Shown here piece by piece: positions 1 through 7,536 of a stretch of DNA of 26,546 bases. The notes beneath the pieces are model-generated. The model was given only the letters and a program-made list of their open reading frames with translations. It was not told where the DNA came from and did not search any database. This DNA is from Limnospira sp050045915 (lineage in GTDB: Bacteria; Cyanobacteriota; Cyanobacteriia; Cyanobacteriales; Microcoleaceae): assembly GCA_050045915.1 (NCBI GenBank), contig JBNGCR010000064.1:1-26546 (forward strand), in the 5' to 3' direction. Positions within the stretch are counted from its first letter, which is position 1, and each line of letters opens with the position of its first letter. Both the position numbers and the translations under genes were made by a program.

Positions 1-84
1 CCTATTACCTATTACCTATTACCTATTACCTATTACCTATTACCTATTACCTATTACCGACTCCCGACTCCCGACTCCCGACTC
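1..84. repeat. Two adjacent heptanucleotide tandem arrays (CCTATTA x8, CCGACTC x4)
   Basis: Bases 1-56 are eight perfect copies of CCTATTA, and the array may continue left of the window. Bases 57-84 are four perfect copies of CCGACTC. The 7-base period and C-rich/AT-poor unit match the short tandemly repeated repetitive (STRR) sequences known from cyanobacteria. The arrays lie directly downstream of the GH13 gene, whose stop codon is at 92-94. The second array is identical in unit and copy number to the one at 7560-7587 inside atpB. There are no spacers, so this is not a CRISPR array. Confidence 0.95.
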
Positions 85-91
85 CCTTCCC

Positions 92-1888
92 TCAAGACAG
101 GGGCAAATTGGCAAAAAACACGCCGAAAGGCGGCAACTCCAGACGATCGCCAATCTTGTGGAAGTCGAAGCCCAGATTTTGCGCCGGGTCGCAGGCGCCG
201 TATTGTTTGAGTTCGTAAACGATCTCCTCGTCGCTGATGTTGAACAGGCACAGCAGGCGCTGTTCGGCGTATTCCCGGATAAATCCGAATAGGGGGTCGT
301 CCGTATCCAACAACTCGAAACTGCCCGCAATTAGAGCCGGTTGCTGTTTGCGCCAGTGCAGGAGGCGGCGCCAGGTGTTGAGGTGGGAGTCGGGATCTCG
401 GTTCTGCACGTCTACCGCCAGGGAAACATGGCGCTTGGGGATCGGCAGCCAGGGTTTCTCCGCCGGGGTGAAGCCGCAGTTGGGGGCATCGCCGACCCAG
501 GGCATGGGGGTGCGGGAGCCGTCCCGCCCGGGCACCATCGGATAGAGGGCTTTTCCGAAGGGATCTTTGATTTCGTCTTCGGGGATATCCTTGGGAATTT
601 GCGCCTCCGGCAACCCCAGTTCGTCCCCCTGGTAGAGGCAGAACGCCCCCGGCAGGGACAGCAGCACCGCCGCCATCATCTGGTAGAATTCGGCGGTGTA
701 GGGTTGGCCGTTGATGTCGGTTCCAGTCCAGCGCGATCGCAACCTTCCGTAATCGTGGTTGCCCACCATCCAGCACTGTCCGCCGTGGGTGAAATGCTTC
801 TGCACGCGCTTCATGGTGCGGCGCATCAGGTCTGCCGTCATCGATTCGTCGATAAGCAGGGCGCTGTTGTAGGTCATGTGCAGGCGATCGCGGCCGTCAA
901 CGTACTGGCTGGAGAGTGCCACCGAATCCTCGCACAGCGTCACCTCCCCCAGCGTCACCACGCCGGGATACTGATCCACCAACTCCCGGATCGGTTTGAG
1001 GAGATCCAGGTTTTCCGGGCGGCAGAAATTGTACTTGAACTCGTAATCCACCATCGGGTTGTCCGGATCGACCCCCTCCGGTTGGGGGGCACCTTCGGGG
1101 CGCGGCGGGTTGTCCCGCAGTTCGGCATCGTGGATGTAGAAGTTGACCGCATCCAGGCGGAACCCGTCCACCCCGCGATCGAGCCAAAATTTAGCCCGCT
1201 TCAAAATCGCGTCCACCACGTCCGGATTGTGCCAGTTCAACTCCGGCTGGCTGGGCAAAAAATTGTAAAAGTAATATTGCTCCCGGTGGGGGTCCCACTC
1301 CCAGGCGCTTTTTCCCATGAACGCCGACACCCAGTTGTTGGGCGGCGAACACTCGTCGGGACTGTCGGCCCAAACGTACCAGTCCGCCCGGGGATTGTCC
1401 CGGCTTTTGCGACTTTCTACGAACCAGGGATGTTTGTGGGAAGTGTGGTTCCAAACTTGGTCAATGAGTAGCTTGAGTCCCAAACTGTGGGCGACATCCA
1501 GCAGGGTATCGAAATCGTCCAGACTCCCGAACAGGGGATCGACATCAAGCATTCCGGTGACGTCATAGCCGAAATCGTCCATCGCCGCCTCAAAAATGGG
1601 ACACAGCCAGATGGCATCGACGCCCAAGGAGGCGATGTAGTCCATTTTAGAGAGGATGCCCTGCAGGTTCCCCACACCGTTGTGGTCGGAGTCCATGAAG
1701 CTCCAGGGGGAGACTTGGTAGATGATGGCGTGCTGCCACCAGGCGCCGCTGTGGCTGATTTTGTGGGAGTCTTCCCAAGTCCAGGCCCGCCGGTTGATGA
1801 CGGGGTTCCGCCACCAGGGTTTGGCGGCTGTAGCCCGCTTCAATTGTTCGGGGGTGTCCTTCGATTCTTTTTTGCGAAACGCAACCAT
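92..1888 (-). CDS. GH13 family alpha-glucosidase / alpha-amylase-like hydrolase
   Basis: A 598-residue glycoside hydrolase family 13 protein, predicted to act on alpha-glucosides in the cytoplasm, since no signal peptide is visible. The four GH13 regions are present: DQVWNH at 143-148, GFRLDAVNF around 242-250 with nucleophile D246, GEV with acid/base E315, and VGNHD with D379. The barrel begins near residue 51 (WWQHAIIYQVSPWSF), preceded by a basic extension of about 50 residues that is not typical of oligo-1,6-glucosidases. The start at 1888 is supported by an AGAAGGA Shine-Dalgarno overlapping the atpG stop codon. Only 8 bases separate the two genes, so it is probably co-transcribed and partly co-translated with atpG. 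The exact substrate (maltooligosaccharide, trehalose, sucrose or a glucosylated compatible solute) cannot be told from sequence. Confidence 0.9.
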   Translation of the reverse strand: MVAFRKKESKDTPEQLKRATAAKPWWRNPVINRRAWTWEDSHKISHSGAWWQHAIIYQVSPWSFMDSDHNGVGNLQGILSKMDYIASLGVDAIWLCPIFEAAMDDFGYDVTGMLDVDPLFGSLDDFDTLLDVAHSLGLKLLIDQVWNHTSHKHPWFVESRKSRDNPRADWYVWADSPDECSPPNNWVSAFMGKSAWEWDPHREQYYFYNFLPSQPELNWHNPDVVDAILKRAKFWLDRGVDGFRLDAVNFYIHDAELRDNPPRPEGAPQPEGVDPDNPMVDYEFKYNFCRPENLDLLKPIRELVDQYPGVVTLGEVTLCEDSVALSSQYVDGRDRLHMTYNSALLIDESMTADLMRRTMKRVQKHFTHGGQCWMVGNHDYGRLRSRWTGTDINGQPYTAEFYQMMAAVLLSLPGAFCLYQGDELGLPEAQIPKDIPEDEIKDPFGKALYPMVPGRDGSRTPMPWVGDAPNCGFTPAEKPWLPIPKRHVSLAVDVQNRDPDSHLNTWRRLLHWRKQQPALIAGSFELLDTDDPLFGFIREYAEQRLLCLFNISDEEIVYELKQYGACDPAQNLGFDFHKIGDRLELPPFGVFFANLPLS

Positions 1889-1896
1889 AATACAAT

Positions 1897-2802
1897 TTAT
1901 CCTTCTGTCAATGCTTCAAAGCCCGCCACGATGTCGAGCAGTTCGCCGGTGATGGCACTCTGGCGTCCGCGTCGGTACTGAGAATTGAGATCCGATAACC
2001 GTTCCCGAATGTTCTTTTCCGCCGCCTGCATGGAGGAGAGGCGACTGGCATTTTCGCTGGCCAGAGATTCGGCGAGGGCGCGATACAGGGAAACAAATAA
2101 ATAGTCTCGAATTAGGGCAGAAAATAGGGGTTGCCAGTTCATCGTGAAGGTGGGCTCGGCAGCGGTGGGCCAGGGCCGGTCTTCCAACTGTCGCAGCCAC
2201 TCGGGATCGAGGGGCAACAATTGCAGGTGGTGGGGTTCGTAGGAGGCGCTGGAGGTGGAACGGTTGTAGAACAGGATGATTGTGTCTACCTGTTGATTTG
2301 ACCGCCAGTTTTCGATCGCCAACAAGAGGTCCTGCACCATCGCGGTGATGGCGGTGACGGCGCTGGGGACGGAAAATTGCTCTTCTATGGATATTCCGTT
2401 GGCTTCCAGGGAGGGGGCGACCCGGGCGCCGACGGCGGCAACGAAGGCCTGTTGGGGATCGATATTCATCGCCGCCAATTGTTCGGCGACGTGGGCGACA
2501 ATTTGTTCGTTGAATTGACCGCACAACCCTTGATCGGACCCGAAGACGATCGCCCCCGTCCGCCGTGAGGGGGTGCGCGTCGCGAGGGTGGAGACGGGAA
2601 TAAAAATATCCGCGGCAAAATACTGCCGTTTGAGGGCGATCTGCAATCCCATCTCCACGGTGCGGTTGGAGTCCGCCAGGGATTCGACGGCTTTCTCGTA
2701 CTGGCGGATACTCACCGCCGCCAGGGCTTTCATTGTCTTGACGACGGACTGCAGATCTTGAACGCTGCCGATTTGGGCTTTAAGGGCTTCCGTTGTCGCC
2801 AT
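1897..2802 (-). CDS. atpG: N-type ATPase gamma subunit
   Basis: A 301-residue homologue of the F1 gamma subunit, the central rotor shaft that couples ring rotation to catalysis in the alpha/beta hexamer. The N terminus (ATTEALKAQIGSVQDLQSVV) and C terminus (YRRGRQSAITGELLDIVAGF) are the two helices of the gamma coiled coil. The motif FGSDQGLCGQFNEQI is the conserved nucleotide-fold segment. The gene overlaps the end of atpA by 23 bases. Its Shine-Dalgarno (GGAGGAGGA) is formed by the GAG codons of the acidic tail of AtpA, so translation is tightly coupled. It is the last structural gene of the N-ATPase set and is followed after 8 bases by the GH13 gene. Confidence 0.95.
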   Translation of the reverse strand: MATTEALKAQIGSVQDLQSVVKTMKALAAVSIRQYEKAVESLADSNRTVEMGLQIALKRQYFAADIFIPVSTLATRTPSRRTGAIVFGSDQGLCGQFNEQIVAHVAEQLAAMNIDPQQAFVAAVGARVAPSLEANGISIEEQFSVPSAVTAITAMVQDLLLAIENWRSNQQVDTIILFYNRSTSSASYEPHHLQLLPLDPEWLRQLEDRPWPTAAEPTFTMNWQPLFSALIRDYLFVSLYRALAESLASENASRLSSMQAAEKNIRERLSDLNSQYRRGRQSAITGELLDIVAGFEALTEG

Positions 2803-4348
2803 TGTCCTCCTCCTCCTCTGGTGCGCTCAACTCGTCGATCGCACCCTTGCAAACCTCTCCCAGCCGTTCCCAGGCGTCGGTATCCAGGTTTTCCCCGTCG
2901 GAGATGCGATCGCAAATTTCGGGGCACTCCTCCCGCGCCGCCCGACTGACGGCATCTTCGGCCTCCGAGACGCGATCGAGGGGCAGATCGTCGAACCACC
3001 CCCGACTCACCGACAGCAAAATCGCGATTTGGGCGGAAACCGATCGCGGTTGGGATTCGGGCTGTTTCAACACTTCCCGCACCCGCCGCCCCCGGGTGAG
3101 GGTCTGTTGAGTGTCCTCGTCCAACTGGGTCCCGAACCGGGCGAACACCTCCACTTCCTGAAATTGGGAATAGGACAGGCGCAGGTCCCCGGCGATATCT
3201 CGATAGGCGGACAGTTGGGTTTTTCCCCCCACCCGGGACACGGATTTTCCCACGTCCACGGCGGGCAAGATCGCCTGTTGGAACAGGTCCGGAGACAGGT
3301 AAACCTGACCGTCCGTAATGGAAATCAGGTTGGTGGGGATGTAGGCGGAAATGTTCTGGGCCTGGGTTTCCACGATGGGGAGGGCGGTCAAGGACCCGCC
3401 GCCGAGTTCGTCCCTCATGTGGGTCGATCGCTCCAACATCCGGGAGTGGATGTAGAAGATATCCCCCGGATAGGCTTCCCGTCCGGGGGGGCGGCGCAGC
3501 AGCAGGGAGAGTTCCCGGTAGGCCCAGGCGTGGCGGGTGAGGTCGTCGTAAACGATCAAGACATCTTCCCCCCGTTCCATAAAAAATTCGGCCATCGTGG
3601 TCGCCGCGTAGGGGGTGACGTATTGTAATCCGGGGGGATCTTCCCCCGCCGCCACGACGACGAAGGTGTAGTCCATCGCGCCCCGATCGCGCAGTTGGGC
3701 GATCACTTTGGCGACGGCCGCAGACCGCTGGGCGATGGCGCAGTAGACGCAGATCACGTCCTTTCCCCGCTGGTTGAGGATGGTGTCAATGGCGATCGCG
3801 GTTTTTCCGGTCTGGCGGTCGCCGACGATCAGTTCCCGCTGGCCGCGGCCGAGGGGCACCAACGCATCGACGACCTTCAACCCCGTCTGCAGGGGCACCT
3901 TCACCGGGGCGCGGTCCATGATAGCCGGGGCGTCCCGCTCGATGGGGCGGCGTTCTTCGGTTTCCAGGTTTCCCCCGTCGTCGAGGGGGCGACCCGTGGC
4001 ATCCACGACCCGCCCCAACAGCGCTTCGCCTACGGGGATGTCCATCACCCGCCCGGTGCGGTACACTCTCGCGCCGGCTTCGAGGTGTTCGCTGTTCCCC
4101 AACAGGATCGCACCGATGCGATCGGCGTCCAAGTTGAAGGCGATGCCCAATAAATCGCCGGGAAATTGCATCAATTCCTGGGATTTGATATGGGGCAGGC
4201 CCGAAACCGTGGCGATACCGCGATCGACGGATCGGACGGTCCCCACCTCTCGGGTGCGGATGCGGGGGTGATATCCGTCCAGGACGCGATCGAAGGCGGA
4301 AAAGGTTTCGTCCAGGACGGCTTGTAGGGATTCACGATTTTCGTTCAT
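2780..4348 (-). CDS. atpA: N-type ATPase alpha subunit
   Basis: A 522-residue non-catalytic nucleotide-binding subunit of F1. The P-loop GDRQTGKT is at residues 176-183. Other alpha signatures are visible: TVSGLPHIKSQELMQFPG near 47-64, PLGRGQRELIVGDRQTGKTA, and SVSRVGGKTQ near the arginine-finger region. The C terminus carries an acidic tail (PEEEEDNGDNGSP) that overlaps atpG and encodes its ribosome-binding site. In the usual N-ATPase operon atpA follows atpF directly. Here the preceding gene, ending at 4370, is a lipoprotein, 21 bases upstream. The start at 4348 has only a weak Shine-Dalgarno (AAAGTCGGC), so translation may depend on coupling to the lipoprotein gene. Confidence 0.96.
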   Translation of the reverse strand: MNENRESLQAVLDETFSAFDRVLDGYHPRIRTREVGTVRSVDRGIATVSGLPHIKSQELMQFPGDLLGIAFNLDADRIGAILLGNSEHLEAGARVYRTGRVMDIPVGEALLGRVVDATGRPLDDGGNLETEERRPIERDAPAIMDRAPVKVPLQTGLKVVDALVPLGRGQRELIVGDRQTGKTAIAIDTILNQRGKDVICVYCAIAQRSAAVAKVIAQLRDRGAMDYTFVVVAAGEDPPGLQYVTPYAATTMAEFFMERGEDVLIVYDDLTRHAWAYRELSLLLRRPPGREAYPGDIFYIHSRMLERSTHMRDELGGGSLTALPIVETQAQNISAYIPTNLISITDGQVYLSPDLFQQAILPAVDVGKSVSRVGGKTQLSAYRDIAGDLRLSYSQFQEVEVFARFGTQLDEDTQQTLTRGRRVREVLKQPESQPRSVSAQIAILLSVSRGWFDDLPLDRVSEAEDAVSRAAREECPEICDRISDGENLDTDAWERLGEVCKGAIDELSAPEEEEDNGDNGSP

Positions 4349-4369
4349 GCCGACTTTTATGACATTTGC

Positions 4370-4885
4370 CTATTCTTGGATGACGCGAGTCACCTGGGAG
4401 AAAATGACTGGCTTTCCTTCATATTCCGCTTCAATCTTTCGCTTCAGATCCAGATCCCAGGTCAGGTCATAATCTTCCTCAAATTCCGCAGCGACGAACT
4501 GGCGGACTTCTCCGGTGATCTGAACGGTCTGGTCGGCGACAATCTCTTGGGGCGGTTCGTTGACCGTGATGACGAGGGCTGTATCTTCGCCCAAGAGCGT
4601 GTTTTGATCCTCGAGCAGATAGATGCCTGGACCCAACATTTCATCGACATAACCTGTCACGGTGACAGTTCGGCCGAGCAGTTGGTCGGTGTCTTCGATC
4701 ACTTCTTCGAGGGAAGTCACCGTCGTCACGCCTTCGGTTTCATCGGGGTCGCTGAGGGTTTGTTGGGGGTCGGCGGCTTGATTGTTGAAAGCGTCGCAGG
4801 CACCCAGGAGTCCGGCGAGGGACAATACCGCCGCAATTCCGGCTCGTTTCAGGGATGTTTTGGGTTGAAATTTTTGATTCGCCAT
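4370..4885 (-). CDS. Predicted lipoprotein, second of a tandem pair inserted between atpF and atpA
   Basis: A 171-residue predicted exported lipoprotein of unknown function. The N terminus has basic residues, a hydrophobic stretch and the lipobox LLGAC, so the mature protein should begin at the cysteine of CDAFNN. The mature part is acidic, begins with a low-complexity segment, then has short beta-rich motifs (QLLGRTVTVTGYV, VQITGEVRQFV) that look like a small OB-like barrel, and ends with YEGKPVIFSQVTRVIQE. It closely parallels the preceding gene across its whole length, so the two are a tandem duplication. I chose ATG 4885 because an AAGGAGGT Shine-Dalgarno sits 8-9 bases upstream; an upstream in-frame start at 4951 lacks this. 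No link to ATPase assembly is known to me; position alone suggests one. Confidence 0.85.
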   Translation of the reverse strand: MANQKFQPKTSLKRAGIAAVLSLAGLLGACDAFNNQAADPQQTLSDPDETEGVTTVTSLEEVIEDTDQLLGRTVTVTGYVDEMLGPGIYLLEDQNTLLGEDTALVITVNEPPQEIVADQTVQITGEVRQFVAAEFEEDYDLTWDLDLKRKIEAEYEGKPVIFSQVTRVIQE

Positions 4886-4937
4886 CTCGGCAAAACCTCC
4901 TTGTATTGATTTCGGTCGGGGGTCGAAAGTTTGCCAA

Positions 4938-5459
4938 TTATTGGGGTTCAATGACGCGAGTCACTTGGGAAATGACGACGGGTTGCCCTTCGTATTCGGC
5001 TTCGAGTTTCTCTTTCATATTCAAGTCCCAGGTCAAATCGTAGTCCCGCTCAAATTCGGCTAAGATGAACTGGCGCACTTCTCCGGTCACTTGGACAATT
5101 TGATCTTCGGTGATGGGTTGGGGCGGATCGTTGGCCATGATGACGATGATAGAATCTTCGCCGAAGATTTCCCCTGCTTCTTGGAGTCGGTAAGTCCCGG
5201 GGCCGACGATTTCTTCGACTTCCCCAGTCACCGTCACGGTTTGGCCGATCAGTTGTTGGGTTTGCTCCGATACTTCTTCGAGGGAAGTCACCGTTTCCAC
5301 GCCGGGACTGTTGGCGGGATTGGTGAGATCCTGTTGGGGAGCTTCCGCTTGGTTGTTGTAGGCATCGCAGGCGCCGAGCAGTCCGGCGAGGGACAGTACC
5401 GCGATCGCTCCGCCGCGTTTGAGCATCGTCATAGAGTTACGTTTGATCTCACTAACCAT
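4938..5459 (-). CDS. Predicted lipoprotein, first of a tandem pair inserted between atpF and atpA
   Basis: A 173-residue predicted lipoprotein with the lipobox LLGAC followed by DAYNNQAEAPQQ. The mature domain contains TVTSLEEV, QLIGQTVTVTGEVEEIVGPG, VQVTGEVRQFILAEF and DYDLTWDLNMKEKLEAEYEG, nearly matching its neighbour motif by motif. The repeated VTVTGxV strands suggest an OB-type fold; that is inference. Start 5459 has a strong AAGGAGGT Shine-Dalgarno. A candidate promoter lies about 30-58 bases upstream of the start and a likely terminator for atpF lies further upstream, so this gene probably opens a separate transcript that also carries atpA and atpG. No known family member is recognised with certainty. 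Confidence 0.87.
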   Translation of the reverse strand: MVSEIKRNSMTMLKRGGAIAVLSLAGLLGACDAYNNQAEAPQQDLTNPANSPGVETVTSLEEVSEQTQQLIGQTVTVTGEVEEIVGPGTYRLQEAGEIFGEDSIIVIMANDPPQPITEDQIVQVTGEVRQFILAEFERDYDLTWDLNMKEKLEAEYEGQPVVISQVTRVIEPQ

Positions 5460-5489
5460 ATTTGTAAAACCTCCTTGTTTTAATAAGGG

Positions 5490-5517
5490 TTTATAGCGAA
5501 AAAATTTTTCGAGTCAG
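5490..5517 (-). promoter_or_regulatory. Candidate promoter for lipoprotein-atpA-atpG
   Basis: On the minus strand a CTGACT hexamer (5512-5517) is followed after 16 bases by TATAAA (5490-5495), close to the sigma-70 consensus (4 of 6 and 5 of 6). The predicted start of transcription would lie about 24 bases before the lipoprotein start codon at 5459. The spacer is a near-palindrome of A and T runs (CGAAAAAATTTTTCG on the plus strand). The match is by eye only. Confidence 0.45.
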
Positions 5518-5749
5518 TCGGCTATCAGGAGAGCCGGGACTCGCTGTGCCGGATTGGTCAATTTTTACCGGTTCCGACCGTCCTGGAGGCGGCTATAAAC
5601 TCTCGCTTTTCAGCCACAAAAAGACGGCTGTCGATTCCGACTCACTCTATTTACCACTGTAAGCATCTTATCTTCAAGTCACATCCATCCAAATGCGTAA
5701 TTTGAGCCGGTGGCTCGGAGTGCGATCGCGGGGAGACGGCCGTGATTTT

Positions 5750-5780
5750 AAAATCAAAAAATATTCTCCCGGAGGGGAGA
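5750..5780 (-). terminator. Likely intrinsic terminator after atpF
   Basis: On the minus strand TCTCCC-CTCC-GGGAGA forms a 6 bp stem with a 4-base loop (5765-5780). It is followed at once by ATATTTTTTGATTTT (5750-5764), the U-tract expected of a Rho-independent terminator. It lies 13 bases after the atpF stop codon and would separate the atpD-atpF half of the operon from the lipoprotein-atpAG half. Confidence 0.6.
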
Positions 5781-5793
5781 TTCTTCCGAACCC

Positions 5794-7113
5794 CTATCGA
5801 GGGGCGGGTGAATAGCTGTTGGATGCGATCGCCACCGCAAATTTTTCTTCTACGTCCTCCAGGTAGCGGTCGATGCTCCAGGCGATTTCCTGCCCTCCAA
5901 TTTGCAGTTCGATTCCGCAGATCGGACGGTCAGATTTCTGGAAATTTACCCGGTTTTTATTGTCGATAAAATCCCGATTTTTGAGATGGTGCAAAATTTG
6001 CTCTTGCTCCGTTTCCGGGATTTCAAAACTGCTGCGAATCGTCAGCTTTTCTTCACCCTCTGCAAGGGCGCAATCGAGCTTCTGCCGCTCTTTTGGGTCG
6101 ATCTCCCGCAAGGATTTTAGAAAAACGCCGATCATTTGCCGTTCGAGATCTTCGTTTGCCAGATCTCGCAACGTGCGACGGACGATCGCCTGAGTTTTTT
6201 TGATCGCCTGCCGCTGCCATTGCTCTTCTGCCTCTTCTTCTGGGGTTTCTTCCCGCGATCGCTGTTTTTCAATTTCCGCCTGCAGGCATTCGGACAAATG
6301 GGCCTCCAAACCTTCAATATAGTGATTCAAACTCCAACCGATTTCGTAGCCGGCGAGCTGGACTGAAATCCCGCCAATCAAATGGGGCGATCGCTCAAAA
6401 GCCACGGGAATTTTACCTTCGAGTTCTTCAGAGCAGGGGTGAGAATTGCCGTTCAATTCTGCCGATTTTTCCACGTCGGAGGCTCGATAAAAATCTCTGT
6501 CCCCGGTTAGATGCCGCAATTGCTCGAAGATGCTGTTTTTGGTATCTTCCGGGATCTCGAAACTGCTGCGGACTGTGATGGTTTCATCCGAGCGATCGAG
6601 GGACTCCCGCAGTTGCCGTTTTTCCTCCTCGTCGATCTGTTCGAGACGGCGTTGAAATTGCGCGATCGCCTGTTTCTCCAAATCCGTATCGGCGATTTCC
6701 CGCAGGGCACCCCGCGTCATGTCGTAGAGGTGGCGGACTGTCTGATTCCGCAGGGTGTCGAAAAAGAGGGACTGCTGGCGGCGGAGCCCCTGTCGCCACT
6801 CCCGCTGCTGGCGATCGACGTCCCGGCGGGCCCCTTCCAGCCACGTTTCCCGCTGTTCCCGGGTTTCCCGCTTCACCTCCTCTATCAAAGCGGAACGGCG
6901 ATCGTCCAATTCTCGCCGCCGCTGCCGGTAGGTTTCCGCCTCCCGTTCCGCCTTTTCTCGCGCCTGCTGCGCCTCATCCCACCGAGATTGTATCCGGTTT
7001 TGCCGCTTCTGTATCGTGCCGACAATCGGTTTGTACAGGAACTTTTGCAGCAAAAACACCAGGATTACAAAATTGACGATCTGCGCGACAACTGTAAACC
7101 AATCGATCAGCAT
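5794..7113 (-). CDS. atpF: N-type ATPase b subunit with two tandem delta-like C-terminal domains
   Basis: A 439-residue peripheral-stalk subunit. Residues about 5-27 form the single membrane helix (FTVVAQIVNFVILVFLLQKF). A long charged coiled coil follows (about 30-125). Residues about 126-272 form a delta-like domain, with DLEKQAIAQFQRRLEQID, ITVRSSFEIPED and PHLIGGISVQLAGYEIGWSL. This resembles the C-terminal region of the F1 delta subunit (its V-SA-L and GG-x-I/V segments). After a charged linker (273-305) the same domain recurs at about 306-425 (DLERQMIGVFLKSLREID, LTIRSSFEIPET, RPICGIELQIGGQEIAWSI). N-ATPase operons lack a separate delta gene, and their AtpF is, from memory, about 250 residues with one such domain, so this one is nearly doubled. 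The start lies 5 bases after the atpE stop. Confidence 0.92.
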   Translation of the reverse strand: MLIDWFTVVAQIVNFVILVFLLQKFLYKPIVGTIQKRQNRIQSRWDEAQQAREKAEREAETYRQRRRELDDRRSALIEEVKRETREQRETWLEGARRDVDRQQREWRQGLRRQQSLFFDTLRNQTVRHLYDMTRGALREIADTDLEKQAIAQFQRRLEQIDEEEKRQLRESLDRSDETITVRSSFEIPEDTKNSIFEQLRHLTGDRDFYRASDVEKSAELNGNSHPCSEELEGKIPVAFERSPHLIGGISVQLAGYEIGWSLNHYIEGLEAHLSECLQAEIEKQRSREETPEEEAEEQWQRQAIKKTQAIVRRTLRDLANEDLERQMIGVFLKSLREIDPKERQKLDCALAEGEEKLTIRSSFEIPETEQEQILHHLKNRDFIDNKNRVNFQKSDRPICGIELQIGGQEIAWSIDRYLEDVEEKFAVAIASNSYSPAPR

Positions 7114-7118
7114 CTAAA

Positions 7119-7397
7119 TTATCCCCCCCCTTGATTCAAAAAGTGATTCCAAAACGGATTGGCAAAAATCAGAATCATCGACACCACAAAACAGTAAATC
7201 GCTGTCGATTCGATCAGCGCCATCCCCACAAAAAGCGTCCGGGTAATTGTATTGGACTGATCCGGCTGCTGCGCCAGAGCCCGCATCGCATTCGCCAGCG
7301 CCAAACCTTCCCCGATCGCGGGTCCGATCGCACCCAAACCGATGCAAATTCCCGCCGTAAAAATTGAAACTAAACCGACTAAACCGAGATTATCCAT
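7119..7397 (-). CDS. atpE: N-type ATPase c subunit (rotor ring)
   Basis: A 92-residue two-helix hairpin of the membrane rotor ring. Helix 1 has GAIGPAIGEG with E30 at the place of Q32 of the Na+-translocating Ilyobacter c subunit. Helix 2 has LIESTAIY, with the ion-carrying E63 followed by S64, T65 and Y68, matching the E65/S66/T67/Y70 Na+ ligand set. The polar loop is RALAQQPDQSN. Two carboxylates facing the site (E30 and E63) make the choice between Na+ and H+ uncertain. The glycine-rich C terminus is encoded by a run of eight G that also serves as the Shine-Dalgarno of atpF. Confidence 0.95.
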   Translation of the reverse strand: MDNLGLVGLVSIFTAGICIGLGAIGPAIGEGLALANAMRALAQQPDQSNTITRTLFVGMALIESTAIYCFVVSMILIFANPFWNHFLNQGGG

Positions 7398-7536
7398 AAT
7401 TCAATTTTTTGACTCCTGAATTGACTATTTAGATGGGGTGTGGGGATGGGAACTTCCCTTTTCATCAGAATTTCAAGGTTTTTCCCCTTTCCGGAACTGT
7501 AAACACGCGATCGCGATACCTGCGATAATTTTTGTG

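Larger units (their letters stand above)
5460..5793. other. Non-coding junction between atpF and the lipoprotein pair
   Basis: These 334 bases interrupt an operon in which genes otherwise overlap or nearly touch. On the minus strand the interval holds, in order, a hairpin with a T-rich tail just after atpF (5750-5780), a stretch with no recognisable gene, and a promoter-like pair of hexamers plus a strong Shine-Dalgarno before the lipoprotein gene. I see no credible reading frame on either strand. Confidence 0.7.

Noticed and set aside
1..84. CRISPR array
   Set aside because: The units are 7 bases, directly adjacent, with no spacers.
341..1471. Plus-strand frame of 376 codons opposite the GH13 gene
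   Set aside because: It is antisense to a gene with all GH13 motifs and shows no family features; high GC content produces long shadow frames.
1487..1981. Plus-strand frame of 164 codons across the GH13-atpG junction
   Set aside because: Crosses two real genes in antisense and has no ribosome-binding site or family features.
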